A stretch of DNA of 64,000 bases from Pelodera strongyloides. Lineage: Eukaryota > Nematoda > Chromadorea > Rhabditida > Rhabditidae. Position numbers and translations under genes: made by a program. Shown here piece by piece: positions 1 through 13,509 of this stretch. The notes beneath the pieces were generated by a model. That model was given only the letters and a program-made list of their open reading frames with translations. It ran no database searches and was not told the DNA's origin. Positions within the stretch are counted from its first letter, which is position 1. Each line of letters opens with the position of its first letter. The stretch spans positions 62,001 through 126,000 of the forward strand of contig JAANDG010000262.1 of NCBI GenBank assembly GCA_036852015.1, read 5' to 3'.

Positions 1-410
1 CCAATACAAGTATTGAAGTATCAGTCTGCCGATATAATAAAGAATAGCATCAGGACAAACCTTCGAATGGCTTCCCATTTGCGTGTCATTTGTGATACAG
101 AAAGAGACCGATCGATTCGAAGGGCGAACATTTTAGCGGTCTGAAAACAAGTTCAACATTGGAATAAGCGCCATGGTTAACATAACGTCTACCGTAACCG
201 ATCCATCTCATAACCGTAACCGATACCGGCCCGGCCCGGCTACCGTGACTGCTAGTTAAATGAACGAACGGGCGTAACCGATAACGGAGGGGGGGGGGGC
301 ATAAATAAACGTCGCCGACGCCAGCGATTACGATGCGTATGCATATCTAGCTCGCTGACTTAGGCTACGAATCGATGGACGACTTAACGAATATTCAGAA
401 AGAAACACAC

Positions 411-3400
411 ATCCACAGCTGTCTGATTCTCCACTTTCCTTCGTTCATCCGGGTCATTCTTTCGAATATCCTCCAGAATCATATGATACCTCGTCGAGTG
501 AGCCATTACCTGAAGACATAAAAAAATAATCATTAAATCAACAGAACAACCGGCGACAATCTAAAACAATCGCCTCAAGGGTCGCATAAACTTCAATTCG
601 ACTCACCTTGGTCAGTAGCGTTTTGAACTTTTCGTATTTCACATACATCTTGTCCGAGGAGAGAACTTTCTGAAACAATTGCAGTTAACTTAAGAAAAGA
701 CCACACTGCCAGCCGGTGGTGTAGTGGCTAGCGCTGCTACTCACCACACACACGACCGGGGGTTCAATTCCCGCGGCTGGTTGCACCTACCGGATGGCAA
801 AAACGGTACCAGGTGAAAACTTGGGAAGATTTCTTGGATCAGGGCTGGCCACCCATTCCGTAATCAAAGCTTTTAATTTTAACCAAATAATCAAATAGTG
901 ACCCACCTCAAGATACATTCGAAAGGCTGCCTGCTTCTTCAGTTTGTCAAAGTATTTCTCACTCTCTTCCTTCTGAAGACCGAACGTCGTGTACGCTTGA
1001 ACTGCTATTGTGGAGAATGGACCACTTTCGCTCAACTGAAAATAGACATATGAGCTCAAACCACGGAGAATCTTTAACCTTCATACTTCATACACCATCC
1101 AATTCTAAATATCTTTCCTATGTTCAGAATATGTAACTCTCCAACCTCAGAACATATGACATCACTGATAGTGGGCACTTGTTCCGCTTCCTTTTGCCGT
1201 TGCCTTAACCTTTCGAGAAGGTGCAAGTGGAACTGAAGCATCGCATCCAATACATCGGGCACAAGTTGGTCGATATCAGCTTGCAAGAGACCATGCTCAT
1301 TGATGTCGTCCAAAAAGCGTTGTCGATATGCCTAGAACAGAAAATATAGGTGCTTCAAACACACAAGGAATAACAAAAGGGATCAACATCGAATCTGCCC
1401 ACCATAACGGAACACCTTTGGATCTCTCTCTCTCTCTCTGTTGTCTTCTCTCTCTGTGTTGCCTTCTCTCTCTCTCTCTCTCTCCCTCTCACTCTCTCTC
1501 TCTCCGAGAAAAAAACACGACATTTTTCCTAAAAGTAGGAATCATCACTGTGTACTGATGAATGTCTAACCGCTGACCAACCACTCACCTGCTTCAAGAA
1601 GACAAGGTTCGCGCAGTGTTTCTTCTCGGAAGTGGTGAGCTCTGAAAGTTTAACGATACAAGTGTGGCAAATCCCATGCGAAGGGTAGATAACAAACTGG
1701 TTTTTCAGATTTTACAATATCTAATTGTTAACAACTGCGAGTAATATTCAATTTAAGAGAAAAAATGATCAGGTCCAAAGATAATTACCGTAAATCTTAT
1801 CCTGCCGTAGGATTTCTTTGGCCGACAAATGATCAAATCTGAACTTCTTCGACCACGTCTGGTATTCTTCATCCTCAAAGAGGTTAAACCGAGCCCATTG
1901 AGGTCGATCTCTGAAACAACAAACTATAACACACTACACTACAAACATTGACAACAACTATGATGAGCAAGTACATCCACTTTCAAGCACTAATCAACTA
2001 GAACGTCTAAATAGAAGTGCTAGTAAAATTAATAGAAAAAAACATACAACTGTAATCGAGGCGCTTCCACTTCTTCCACAGCCCCCGCAGCAGGTTCACT
2101 GTGCGCCGTTGACAAGAAAGACAGATGATCGGGCAGTCCTAAACAATGACAGTTAGGAACCACTAAGTAACATTCACCACATAACACCTGAAAGTTTGTG
2201 TCATTAACACTTATTACGTACGTACTTCAAATCATAACACTTATTATGTAAGTACTTCAAATTCAAATCATGACTTGCCAGATTGTTTTCATATCAGCAC
2301 AACCACCACGAAAAACAACGGAAATAAAGAACGACATTCACAGAAAGAAACTAATAAATTGATCACATTGCGACATAATGGATAACTTTGACTCGGCGCC
2401 GAATCGAAAGTTCACATGACATCGAGTGCTCAATATAACTAGATAACTGTTAAGCAAACCATCACTACGACCGATTTCACCTGAACTGCGAGCACTGCCT
2501 GTAGTGGCAGCACTGTCCTGGCTAAAACGATCTGAACGTCTGCCATGTGTGCATTTCTGTCGATACTCCTCCCATTCATCTTCATCCATAGATCCTTTCT
2601 TCCACTTTCCAATTCCAAGTGATTTGCGAATGCTTCCAAGAGCAAGAGTCACCTTCTTGGAAATAAGAGCAGATCCGTTATCGCGGTCCTGAACAATGAA
2701 CAACACTGTTAGGATCGAATACTAGTGGTACTACATTACAGTAATGTCTTTTCGCAGAGTAACGGTAAGAAAAACACAAATCCCCCACCTCTGAAGGACA
2801 AGGGGAAGGTGACCTCGAATTTGAGCGTTCCTCCTGTGTTGCATCACTTGGTCGAGTTCGGAGTCGAACATGAGTGGTAGGTGAAAATGATTCACGCTTT
2901 CTCCTCGTACTTTTTATGGATCCGTTCTCACTTAACCCATTCGTTTGCTCGGTGGCAAGATTCTCGAAGAATTCCGGCTCCAGTTTGCATTCATACTCCT
3001 CTATGATCACTCCATCTGGTACACATACTGTACCTCTGAGACCATCGTCGTCCACATCGATGAGGCCGTATCTATCGACAACACTCTCAAGTTCGCTGCC
3101 ATCTTCAGTATTGTCAATGAGAAGATCTGTTTCACTGAATGCCCGACGATTCAGAAATCCAAATCCTTCACCGTCGACGGCACGACACCGGTGTAACATT
3201 CGGAGCTGTGCCCGGAACACGTCAGCGTATTCAGAATCGTCGTCAAGATCAATGTATCGGTCCCATGACACATCAACTGAGGAATTGTAATCGTCGGTTT
3301 TGCAGCTTTTAGCCGAAAGCCGCTTACTGCAACGTCCCAAAACTCGATCAACGTACGCCTTCCTTAAAGAGAAATTTATGGAATTTACAGATGTGACTAA

Positions 3401-4011
3401 AATTATCTTACGTCTAAATCTACCTACATTACATGTACAAAGGTAAGATCGATTAGCAAAACGTTTCAACAAATTCAACCACAATGCGCTATTCCCCAAC
3501 AGGAGGAATGATTTCGCGTTTTGCATAATCTGGTTCAGAAATGTGCATGGACATTTCCACCGGTCACGCGGAAACCCAAGCAAAAGTACACCCTTGTTTA
3601 TCACTGGTACGGAAGTAACGAAGCCTTTTTTTGCACAATGGGTGCTGCACTTTTTTTTTACTTTTTATAGTAAAAATTTATAAGTAAATCGACGAACCTC
3701 CTCATTTTAAGGAATTCCTCGTCCTCTTCGTCTTCATCCTCCTCCGACTCATTGGCTGAGTCCTCCTCACTTGCTAAGCCATTATTCTCCTTATATTGGT
3801 CGTCATTCGCCGGTTTGACATAATTTTTCTTCTTCTTTTGCTCCTTTTTAATCCTCTTTAATCGTTCCTCTTCGGATTCCCATTCTCCATATTGATATGG
3901 CAGAGATCCACGTCGTCCAGTCCTCCGATCCCTTTCGTATCTATTCTTCTTACTCGATCGACGGGCCTTTCTCATTGCCGACGCGAACAAATTGGCGAGT
4001 ACTTCAGCCAT
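411..4011 (-). CDS. Dbl-family RhoGEF, 5' part (partial, continues beyond left edge)
   Basis: Guanine-nucleotide exchange factor for Rho-type GTPases. Ten exons read on the minus strand: 3698-4011, 2789-3362, 2481-2688, 2051-2138, 1789-1910, 1589-1641, 1146-1331, 907-1035, 607-669 and 411-509. All phases agree and give 612 residues. The first exon starts at the ATG at 4011 and is rich in Arg/Lys, then in Asp/Glu. Exon two is Ser-rich and acidic. From about residue 420 the DH domain begins: it shows the family pattern of Lys-Glu-Ile-x-Arg-Gln followed by an ELTTSEKKH segment (conserved region 1), and later STRYHMILEDI, which matches the Q-R-x-T-K-Y-P-L-L-L-x-x-I region. The overall pattern is closest to the PDZ-RhoGEF/Lbc/PLEKHG group. 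If the GTGTGT donor at 410 is not used, the frame stops at 387-389. The rest of DH and any PH domain would lie left of the window. The donor at 3697 (GTTCGT) is weak. Confidence 0.8.
709..780 (+). repeat. tRNA-like sequence (SINE head or tRNA pseudogene) in RhoGEF intron
   Basis: The intron between exons 907-1035 and 607-669 carries a 72-base tRNA-like unit. A perfect 7-bp acceptor-type stem pairs 709-715 with 774-780. The A-box-like TGGTGTAGTGG is at 717-727 and the B-box GGTTCAATTCC at 761-771. The region where the anticodon arm should be (about 735-755) is an ACCACACACAC-type stretch with no stem, so a functional tRNA is unlikely. It lies antisense to the host gene. Confidence 0.6.
1431..1505. 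repeat. (CT)n microsatellite
   Basis: An interrupted CT-dinucleotide tract inside the intron between RhoGEF exons 1589-1641 and 1146-1331. Confidence 0.9.
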
Positions 4012-4042
4012 TTTGTTTCTTGTTGGCAAGTAGTTGAAGTAC

Positions 4043-4060
4043 TGACTCGCACGAGTCAGC
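4043..4060. promoter_or_regulatory. 18-bp palindrome upstream of the RhoGEF 5' exon
   Basis: Two 8-bp arms (CTGACTCG and CGAGTCAG) flank a CA centre. The palindrome lies 32 bases 5' of the ATG at 4011 on the minus strand. Each arm carries a TGACTC half site like those bound by bZIP factors. It could be a transcription-factor site in an internal promoter, or chance. Confidence 0.35.
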
Positions 4061-7000
4061 TACGAATACCGACAGTCGAATGACTTTCGAAATCGTACAG
4101 TTGTCAATAGAATCGCCGCTGTTACAGAAGTTAGTACGGTAAATTGATTATTTTCCGACAGTGTTTTGTGAGTGCGCAGTCGTGCAATTTCGTACACTGG
4201 TCAATCACTGGAGTAATATAATTTATGTGGTCGGTGTTTAACACTTCAAATTGGATTAACGGACAGCCGGAGCACGCAAAGAGGGAGCAACTTGACGGGA
4301 ATTGGTCCGGTTGACAGGGAGATAATATGAGAGAAGAGAATGCCAGTTATTTTTTATTTTATTCTTCCGTCCAACAGAGTGCAGTCGTTTACCTAAAAAA
4401 AAACAATTGAGTGCAAAATCAGCATATGGCACGAGACAACGAAAACCAACGAACTCAAAACTCAAAGTCAAATATAAAAGAGAAGGAACAGACATATGAG
4501 ATTCAATGGAGAACATCAGCCAACTTCAAAACACTTTACAATCGAAATAAAAATCCAATAAAGGTATCGTTCACTGGTGTTTCCCCTCCCCACCATGCAC
4601 TTACTACCGTCGGTTATCTGGGAGACAATCAATTTGTCATTTCGAATTCGAAAAACAAAACTTTACAGTTTATTTACAAATTGTGTAGCGGTGGTGGGTG
4701 TTTTATTCATTGATTTCTTACCAAATACATTTCACAGACATTACAAAAATCAGAGATCATCAAGCAGCCTGGTAATGGAAAATACTTATAGACTGAAGCA
4801 AACAGTACAATCAGTATAAGGGCTATCTCCATCTCCCACAGAACTGATTCATCCAATCAGAACTCAACGAGGCTGTCCTAATAGTGAATATGAGTAAGGT
4901 TAAACCTTTACCGGTTGCCAAACAACACAGCCATGAAGTCGTGAAACAATCAAATACCAAACCTTGTAAATTCTAAAATTCTACGTTCCCAAACAAAGTT
5001 GCAATTTTTCAATGCGCCAAAATGACGAATAACACACAAATGACGAAAAAAAACAAGTTATTTTCTTGCGTTATTTTTTGTATAGTGAAATATCACACAA
5101 TAGTGAACTAATGGAACAACAGAGTTTACATAAAAGTATTAATATTTTTTGACTGTTATTATCGTTAGCACGCAGTTGGTCTCAGGACTAATAATAGGAT
5201 TTTACGCTCATATTAAATCACCCTCACAGATGTTTGGCACAAAAGCGTAGAAGGGCTCAATTAACAAACTGAAATCGGAAAATCAAATCTGCGTAATTAT
5301 ATAGGCAGTTAGTACACTTACTGCAACCAGCTGATCAGCTGATATGCCAGTTTTAGGGGAGTAGAAACTAGAAACTATAGAAACTATAATATATGAGGAA
5401 CTTTCAGCCTGCAACTAAACGACTGCACATGGACATTGTGATAAATTTCTCGGATTGCAAACTGCAACAAGAATAAAGAACAACCCAAATTTCTGAAGTA
5501 CGGCCAACTGCTGCCGAGCTGTAATTTCGTTTCGAATTAATTTCTACATAATTTCACCACCGTACAAAGAAAGAAGTCAGAATGAACAATGTCGAAAGAC
5601 GGCGCCGACTTTTAAAATAATTCGCTACTGCGGGTGCGGCAATATTTCAGAAATAATTTTAACACTGAAAATCTCAGCGGGTGGCCAAGTAGGGCATTGA
5701 ACAGTGCTTAATTTCACAAATTTGATGCCAAAAGAAGAAAAGTCACAAGACTGTAGAGATCAAAACATGGGATGTTTCTTAATATAAAACACAAGTAGGG
5801 ACGCATTAGCGCTCGTGTAAAAAACTAAAATCGGCACTAATTTGAAAAATGATGATAATAGAATACAGGACTCAATGCTCAATAATGGAAAAGAATTACA
5901 CCCACAGGTATATCACGTACTGCATAAACTGTTCTTTCACCTTACCGTTAAGGGAGCAAATGAGAAATAGGGGTCTGAATGAGAAATAGGGGTCCGAATG
6001 ACAAATAGGGGTCCAAATTCTAGAAAATTCATACAGCAAAAATACATGTCTGTACTTTTTCAATATAAACGGGTTCTCTACTTCTACTTTCCATCCTTAT
6101 GACTTTGATGTACACCGGCTGCTTTTTCCTATATCACAAGTGCTATTATCTACACTCCAAATCTGAGCTTTCGAGCGAAAAAAAAATATGTGAAATGAGC
6201 TGAGACCGAGGTTTACGCTCTTCCCACAAGATAAGAACACATAGTTACCTAATCATGATCATGAAGACTAAGTGGAAGGTTCGCTTATTATGTTTGTTTG
6301 ACCGATCGAACATAACATCTACCGACTGTCCTGTACCGAGCGAGGGAGAAAGCAAAGGCCAGTAAGCAAAGCAAGTTTGATTTCTGCCAAACAATGCAAA
6401 AATCGACCACTGGATTACAAAAATGCAGAATGCAAAACCCAAATCACCACGATGATTGCACTACACCCAAGTAAAATCCGATTTGCAGATTTACAGATTT
6501 GCAAGTGGGAAACTAAACATCATTATGAGCTAAAATATGCGCTAAAAATAGAAAGTATCTAGAATCAAGTCAAGCGCAACAAAGAAATAAGTGCAAAATT
6601 GTCAATGGAAAGGCATTGTCCGAAAAATTAAAAGTACATTTTGCTCTATAAATAATTAACCTGTCAACTTAAATACCATGTAAAGAGTAGATTTTTTATA
6701 TTAAAAAGACTTTTAATAACGAAGAAAAACTAGTGCTATACTGAGCAAGTCACTAAAATGAGAACACATAATTAATTTAACAGATAGAAAAAAAAAGAGA
6801 TTTTGCAATAAAACTTAGAAAATGTGTTTCGCTCGCAATATTGAACGAGACATCAAAGTAACCAAAGTTGCTAAATCGTGCATAAATTAAGGAGCTCCGA
6901 CCTCTACGATATGAAGAAGTATAGCGCCTAATTGGAAATTCAGCAGCCGAAATGAACCAATGCTCCTCATATGCAAAGCAAACGTGTCAGACCGTCAGAT

Positions 7001-8072
7001 AAAGTTATGAAAAAAGTAAAGTCGAAACCAAGCACCAAGGACATCGTTACGTTTGGAATGCCTACTTACAATCCCTTTAAACAAAAAAGATAGCTTACAT
7101 ACTTACATCTGTTGGAACTACTAAATAACTAAATATACAAAAAAGGGCTGGGCACTGGAGATGAAATCTGCAGAGCAGGGACTTTATATTATACATTGTG
7201 TGTGGGTGCAAGGACTCCATCTAATATTAATATCACACATCGGAACTTACAATTATTCGTTGATGATGAGACAATAAACGCAAAGGGGATTAATTCAAAG
7301 ACGTGATCAGCTTTAATTATGTATTGAGTGGGACACATCAGTATAAGATGACATTATTGCAATATGACTTATTTGTAAGAAAAACAATGGGCGGATAGAT
7401 ACAAAAGGTACAAAAAAAACATAAGTAAAAAGGTACAAAAAAACCACAAGTTAAAGGTTACGTTAGACAATGCCACATTTCGTTTCTGCAACTAAATAAT
7501 TGAATTGGTACAACTAGACTTACCAGACCCCATATTCCAAATACTAACATATTACCGAGCATTGGGAAGACCCTTTGCAATTCTTGCTTTCACGTTTACA
7601 ACTACAATAAATCCAAAATGTTCCAACAAACTTTTAAGCACAACCACAACACAACACAGGGTTTTACCTACTGCTAATGTGCTAATTACTTTGTCTTAGC
7701 ACAGTCACCCAAAATTACGGAACCCTAGTCCTAAGTCCTAAGTCCTAGGCTCATACTACTATACCAATGCTCCGTACACTTCCATTTCTCCGATTAAAAA
7801 TGCAAATTGTAATTCGGTAAAATGAGTCAATTCAAGGCGGAAAACTGGAAAACGCTAAATTGAAGAAGGAGAAAACAAACGCCGTAAAAGGAGGAGAAGA
7901 TGAGCGGAAAACAGACGTCGGGTCAGTAGTCATTCATCTGGCCATCGCCGCACACACACCAACAAACACCTTCAGACGGAAACACAATTAAAATATATTA
8001 GAACCGAGTACGCATATAATCCTCAATAACAATTAGGGGCAATTAGCAATTGCATACCAAGAAAGGAACTCG
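4061..8072. other. Spacer or long intron without recognised gene
   Basis: AT-rich sequence. The open frames here are short and show no splice-consistent coding pattern. A 19-bp unit is repeated three times at 5959-6015 (AATGAGAAATAGGGGTC core). The 4061-4260 part lies upstream of the RhoGEF 5' exon and could be its promoter region. No RNA gene seen. Confidence 0.5.
5959..6015. repeat. 19-bp tandem repeat, 3 copies
   Basis: Three head-to-tail copies of a 19-base unit differing by single bases (GTCTG, GTCCG and GTCCA ends). Confidence 0.85.
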
Positions 8073-8075
8073 TTA

Positions 8076-10858
8076 TGGGGTTTCCAAGTATCCCAAAAAT
8101 TCGGTGTGATTCTGTCAATGCTACCATATTCCGTATTTCTGCACGAAACTTGCATATTAGAGCATTGTCTTTTGATAAACGAAAAAACATTTATCATGAT
8201 AAATGGACATTGCCCACGATAAATGCGCGCGCCCCCTTTTTTTTATTGCGACACGATAAAAAAAATTAGGTGATAAAAAATTTGTGTGCGTGCACCTACC
8301 GTAAGACAGTGCGCGTATAAGGGGGCGGGGCCTTACATGATAAATTAAAATTGCGCATGAAGAAAAAAACGTGTTACCGCAAAGTTTTGAAGCTTGATTT
8401 ATAGCTCATCGAACAGAGCTCATTAAACTTACTAGTTGAGAACATTATCTTTGTTTTCCAACCGTTACTTCCGCTATTTTTTGCTAAGTGAAACATTTTT
8501 GGTGGAGCAAAGTTGACAGTAAATTTCTTCACTTGAAAGCAATGAGACAAGTTGCTACTGGAAGTTTTCAGCAGAGCGAACAACGGTTGTAATGAAAAGT
8601 TGAAAACTAGAAGTGTGGGTTCGCAATTTCAGACGTTATTACCCGTTGAATTTCGTCCCCTGGAAGACAGGGGTTTGCTTTCCAACCCCATTTTTAGACG
8701 AAAAATGGCCTTTACAAAAAACGCGCTTTCTCATTTCTTTCAGTGCAAGAAAATGCCTTTCGAATGAGGTATACTACATGCCAATACAAAATTTTCACCT
8801 CTCCTCTTTATTTCAGCCCCGATCCAACGAGCTCTGTTTCCATCTAATCCGCTGGAGAGCATATACCGTAGAAGTGGCGCGCGCTTCAGGTGCTCCGTGG
8901 CGGGACACAACTTAGTGCAAGTTTGCACTAATTGCGCATTATTTTTTATTTTTTTATTTAAATTTTTCTTCGTTTAAATTGTTTTGTTTGGTTGTATCCG
9001 TTGTTTTCTTGTCTAATGTGCGTTCTAACTTCCACTTTACGTTTCTACCGTCTATCCCTTGACTTTCTGGGTAATTATTCCTTTTGGACGCAAGAAGTTG
9101 GTGTAGCGTATCATTTTTTTTATTAATGTTTCATTATTTGTGTGGATTTCTTTAGATGTGCAAGGAATGAGTGGGCAAAGCGAACTTGAGCGGAGCACCC
9201 TGCTAAATGGGGAGACTGGCACACGAAAGAGTTGAAGGAAGCGAGCAACATGTGAGTATTTTCTTTGAAATTGTCTATTGTGCTTGTGGACCGCGTCCGC
9301 TTCGGGTGGAAGGCTGAAGGTTTTGTCTCTGTTAGGAAACTGGCGGTCTAATGAATAGGCGTCTGCTTACAACAGGTGAGGGGGCCAAAGCGAATTATTT
9401 CGCGAAGTAATTGGGCAAAAAGGCCAAACCCTTATTTCCCTTTTAATGAGAAACTATTTAGTTGAGGACTCATCGTACTGCAAAAGGTTGAGACGTACCT
9501 TTTCTATTTTTGATTTCAGTTCAATTGATGCCTCAACGGTGTGCGAACTGGATTACTGCATAGGACGTTAGGACGGCATCCTTCTCCGGCGGGACAAATT
9601 TAGGAATTTGGATGGTATGTTTTTTTTTGTTGATCCGTGCGCCTTTATAGTTAACCACAATGGGTAAACAATGCGTGCAATTTCGGCGTTGTACACAGAA
9701 AAGTGAAAACCCCGATTTTGCCCCGATTATTTAAAAAAACGACTTCGCCCCCCGATTCTTTCAAAAAAATCCTATCAAGTCCCCGATTTCGACCCGATGG
9801 GAGAATTGTTCGGGGCGAAATCGTTGTTTTTTTGGTTTCTTATGACACTAGTAAATATCAGTGACCAGTGCATTTTATGAAAGTTGGTGCACTGATGTTT
9901 TCTATCTTATTTTCCAGGGTCCGCCGAAGACGAAGAGACCGGTGTTTGACTCGTTTCGTCAAGCGGAAATCGTCTATGAACATTTTGCTTGTGAATTTGG
10001 CGTTTTGGAGTGTTTCGCGTGCTTTTTTCGCCTGAGTTTTTTGTTATATAAATACATTATTTTACAATAATAAAGACAAAAGCAAGGCAAGAATTATGTT
10101 CGTCTGTACTCTCAAAACCGTTCCTTATGTTTTGCAATTTTAAGTAATCGTTGAATTTTTCCCGAATAAACTGTTTTTCCATGCTGTGCTCACTCACTGA
10201 TATCGTTGAATTCTGTTACATTGTTGAATTTAATGTTTTAGAGACTATGTAAGAGCTCTTGACTTGGTTAGCGTCTGTATTTCACGCACGATTTTTCGAT
10301 TTTACTGAAATTTGGGCTCAAAAGCGGGTGCACCTGCTGAACATGCGAAGTAAGCTCTGTGATTACAAATGCGCATCGGTCCTTTGCCTTTACATACGTT
10401 CAAACCAAGTATGAAACAATTTGTGAAGTGGAAAACGTGATTTAGTGATATTTTCGAAAATTTACGTATTTTTATCAATAAATTCGAAGGTGATATAATA
10501 ATTTTTATTGTTATCATGTAAAGTACATTTATATGATAACAATAAAAAATTTTATCATATCGTGTAACTCGGCCTTACACGATATGAGAAAAATTTATCA
10601 TGTCATACAGTACGCTCTTACACGATAACGCGCAAAATAATTTATCGTGCACATAACTGCAGCGTACATGATATGATAAAAGTGCGCGTATTGCCAAGGG
10701 CCAGGGCTTGTGCACGATAAAGTTTTATCATAAAATTTTTATCGAAATGGGTATTTATCGTGTAAGCAATGCTATATTGCATATATAATATGAAAATTTT
10801 TAAAAAAAATTGTGTAGTTCCAAAATACTATAAATTTTCACCATACTTGGAAACCCCA
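8076..10858. mobile_element. 2.8 kb PIF/Harbinger-like DNA element with TTA target duplication
   Basis: The ends are TGGGGTTTCCAAGTAT and its inverted complement (8076 onward; ending at 10858), flanked by TTA at 8073-8075 and 10859-10861. A TWA 3-bp duplication is the hallmark of PIF/Harbinger insertion. Both subterminal regions (8170-8350 and 10490-10770) hold many copies, in both orientations, of a TTATCGTG / CACGATAA-type motif, the arrangement expected of transposase-binding sites. The same termini bound a 152-bp MITE at 28621-28772. The interior has only short open frames. One at 9919-10068 follows a good TTTTCCAG acceptor and ends near an AATAAA, but shows no recognisable transposase domain. 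This copy is probably non-autonomous. Confidence 0.65.
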
Positions 10859-10861
10859 TTA

Positions 10862-13351
10862 TAAAAACGTTTACCAACGGGTTTAAATGTTACCAAGTAC
10901 TACGCGTATGAAAAAAAAATTACATTTCTTCACGGGGGCCCAGGACTCCAGGACCCTGAATACAGGAAAAATGCCAAATATTATAGGAAATATGAAACCC
11001 CATTATCTTCCGGATTAGACGTATCACACACACACTATCGAGACTCACGCATAATACTGCACGACCAAAAAAACTTTCCGCTTATGATTATTTGCTACAG
11101 ATCAAAAAAGAACGCCACATTATACACATCTTTTCACTCAAACCAAACCCATCATAAATAACGCAAATTGGTCAAAAATGATTCACTATATGTAGCCATA
11201 TATTCTCGTCCCAAACATACATGACGTGTGGGGAAAATTAGCATCAAAGTCGATGCTTTTGTCTAGGATTTGACGCAAAAACAGGCCTTATTTTGGAAAG
11301 GTCAGAATCAGAAAGTGGAATAGAAACGCGAGGGGAACCTCGGGTTTCCGGAGTTAGATTGTCTTGTCTTCCTCTTCGTAGAAGAGTGAAGAAGAAGATA
11401 GAAGAAGCTGAATTCAAATAAATGCAAAGCCACCAAAGTCTAGACAATTACCCCAGACACCCCCACCCTCACTCAATAAACGGCGCTCATGTATGCATGG
11501 GAAGGAGTTGCCAAGAACCTAGCAATGCTGTAAATTAGCAAATTAAATATGATATGTGAAAGATTATCAAAAAATCGGGCACTGAAAAAAAAAACACGTT
11601 TTGTTCAAAAACCCTAAATACAACAATCCAACAATGCAACGAGGCTTACTCATTCACACATTTTCTTTAAAAAAAACTAAGTTAACGGCTAAAGTGCTCA
11701 ACCAAGTTCATGCTGGAACTTAATCAGCTGATTGACGGTGCACTTGTAAAAGTTAGCCAACGCAACAACAACAACAGCGTTCACTAAAAGATGATAGACA
11801 AGGCTGCTGGGCGGAATCATCACTAGATGGATGAGCCACGGCCGGAAGTAATCTCTGTCTCTAGCACGTCAAAAATAAGAAACAAATGAACTTGGAGGAA
11901 AATATCACATACCAATGTAAAATGGTACTACCAACGCAAATACGAAGCTACTGGTCCAGAGTCCAGGTCCAGAATGAGATCGAAAAGTTCAGAAAATAGA
12001 AAATCACATATCAATGTGTTTTTTTCACTAAACAGTCCAACTAGTTTTACAAAACAATACTCCTCTATTAGCCGATCTGGTAGTTGAAGTAACTTGATAA
12101 AGAATACAAGAATAACTCCAAAAAATAATCAAATGCTCGAAGCTCCAAGTCCAAAAACGTGCAAGTCGCTTCTTCTCATATGTCTCTACTAAACCAACTT
12201 GAAATTCCCCAGAGAACACCAAGGGCAAGGGGATTCCTTGGAATTTTCCTTACAAATAATATTTGTTTGAGATATGGCCTTGTTTTTTTAAATCAAAACG
12301 AGGCGAAGACAATCTTTGGAATAGTGTTGTTATTGAAAACGCAAAAAATCCATATACTACACAAAATTCTTGTTCCAAAGCAGATATGTACGACCTAAGA
12401 ACCAGGGGGAAGGTTGCTTCAGTAGCTCAAAATATCCCACCTATTACAACGAAAATATGTTATGTCAGTCAAATTAGTTACTCAGTTTACATTCTGAGAA
12501 TTTATCTAATTACAGATCAGTGCAATAAAATTACAGGTTGGCTGAGGAATGGAAAACAAAAAAGGAGAAATACTAATATTGCACTCATAACAGGGTAAAT
12601 TTGCGGTAAAAAGAAATTAAATTGCAGTATTATAAGCTGGAAAGCAAATGAGTTTTACACTGGCTGGCGAGAAGGAGCCAGGCGAGAAACTTTAAAACAC
12701 AAATAGTGTCCTCTCAGCCTGGAAGACTAGAGCACAAAAGCAGACAATATTTTTTAGAGATTCCGAATTCCGATTCCGAGTTAACTCCAAGGGTCAAGTT
12801 AAACTCTGAGAAACATGACAGATACATATGCATGCATTGATTGATATAAAACTCTATTCAGAAAAAGAAGAGTTAAATTTAACAAACACTGATAGATCGA
12901 CAGATAGACAGAGGTACTAGCACTATGTAGGTATACACATGAGTCACACTAGTTTCAAAACGTTGAGCTTGGTGCTTGGGTAATAGTGCAATTCTCACTT
13001 TTCCTACTGTACTTTTGAACGTCAATAAAACGTCGTCTATACGCCTTTTCAATTCCAAAAACGCGAAAAACAACCCAACCACCTTCCAAAAAAGCGTTTA
13101 TTATTCTAATGAGGCGAGAGAATTTGATTCCAAAACCCTGTGAGAACGCACGAACGCAGAATTTTCGAGCTGCGCTTGAAGACAAGAATGGGGACAAAGT
13201 AAGAGAAAAAGACAAAAATAAAGTAAAGAAAACAAAGTCAAAAGAGTGGGAGGCAGAAGGAACTACAGCATTGAAAGTGAAAGGCTCATTTTATCAACTT
13301 ATGTAACTCTCAAGTTTGGCTCGAAAATTAGGTTACAGCCTGTTAAGTTAA
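10862..13351. other. Spacer or intron without recognised gene
   Basis: AT-rich, with several frames of 60-111 codons that lack splice support or recognisable domains. Nothing else seen. Confidence 0.45.
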
Positions 13352-13505
13352 AGCGAACTGCTAGCCCCTTTGGAAAATTTGCATATGATTAGCAAATCCT
13401 ATGTATCCTATGCTAATTTTGTACGATCGTCCACGGTAATCGTACAAAATTAGCACAGGATTTGCTTGTCATATGCAAATTTTCCAAAGAGGCTCGCATT
13501 TCGCT
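13352..13505. mobile_element. TTAA-flanked MITE (AGCGAA termini, 154 bp)
   Basis: The element begins AGCGAA and ends TTCGCT, and is flanked by TTAA on both sides (13348-13351 and 13506-13509). Long inner arms around TTTGGAAAATTTGCATATG form a foldback around a central GTACGAT/ATCGTAC pair. TTAA duplication is typical of piggyBac-type transposition. The termini match the four copies at 33184, 35421, 38025 and 60196, but the interior differs. Confidence 0.75.
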
Positions 13506-13509
13506 TTAA

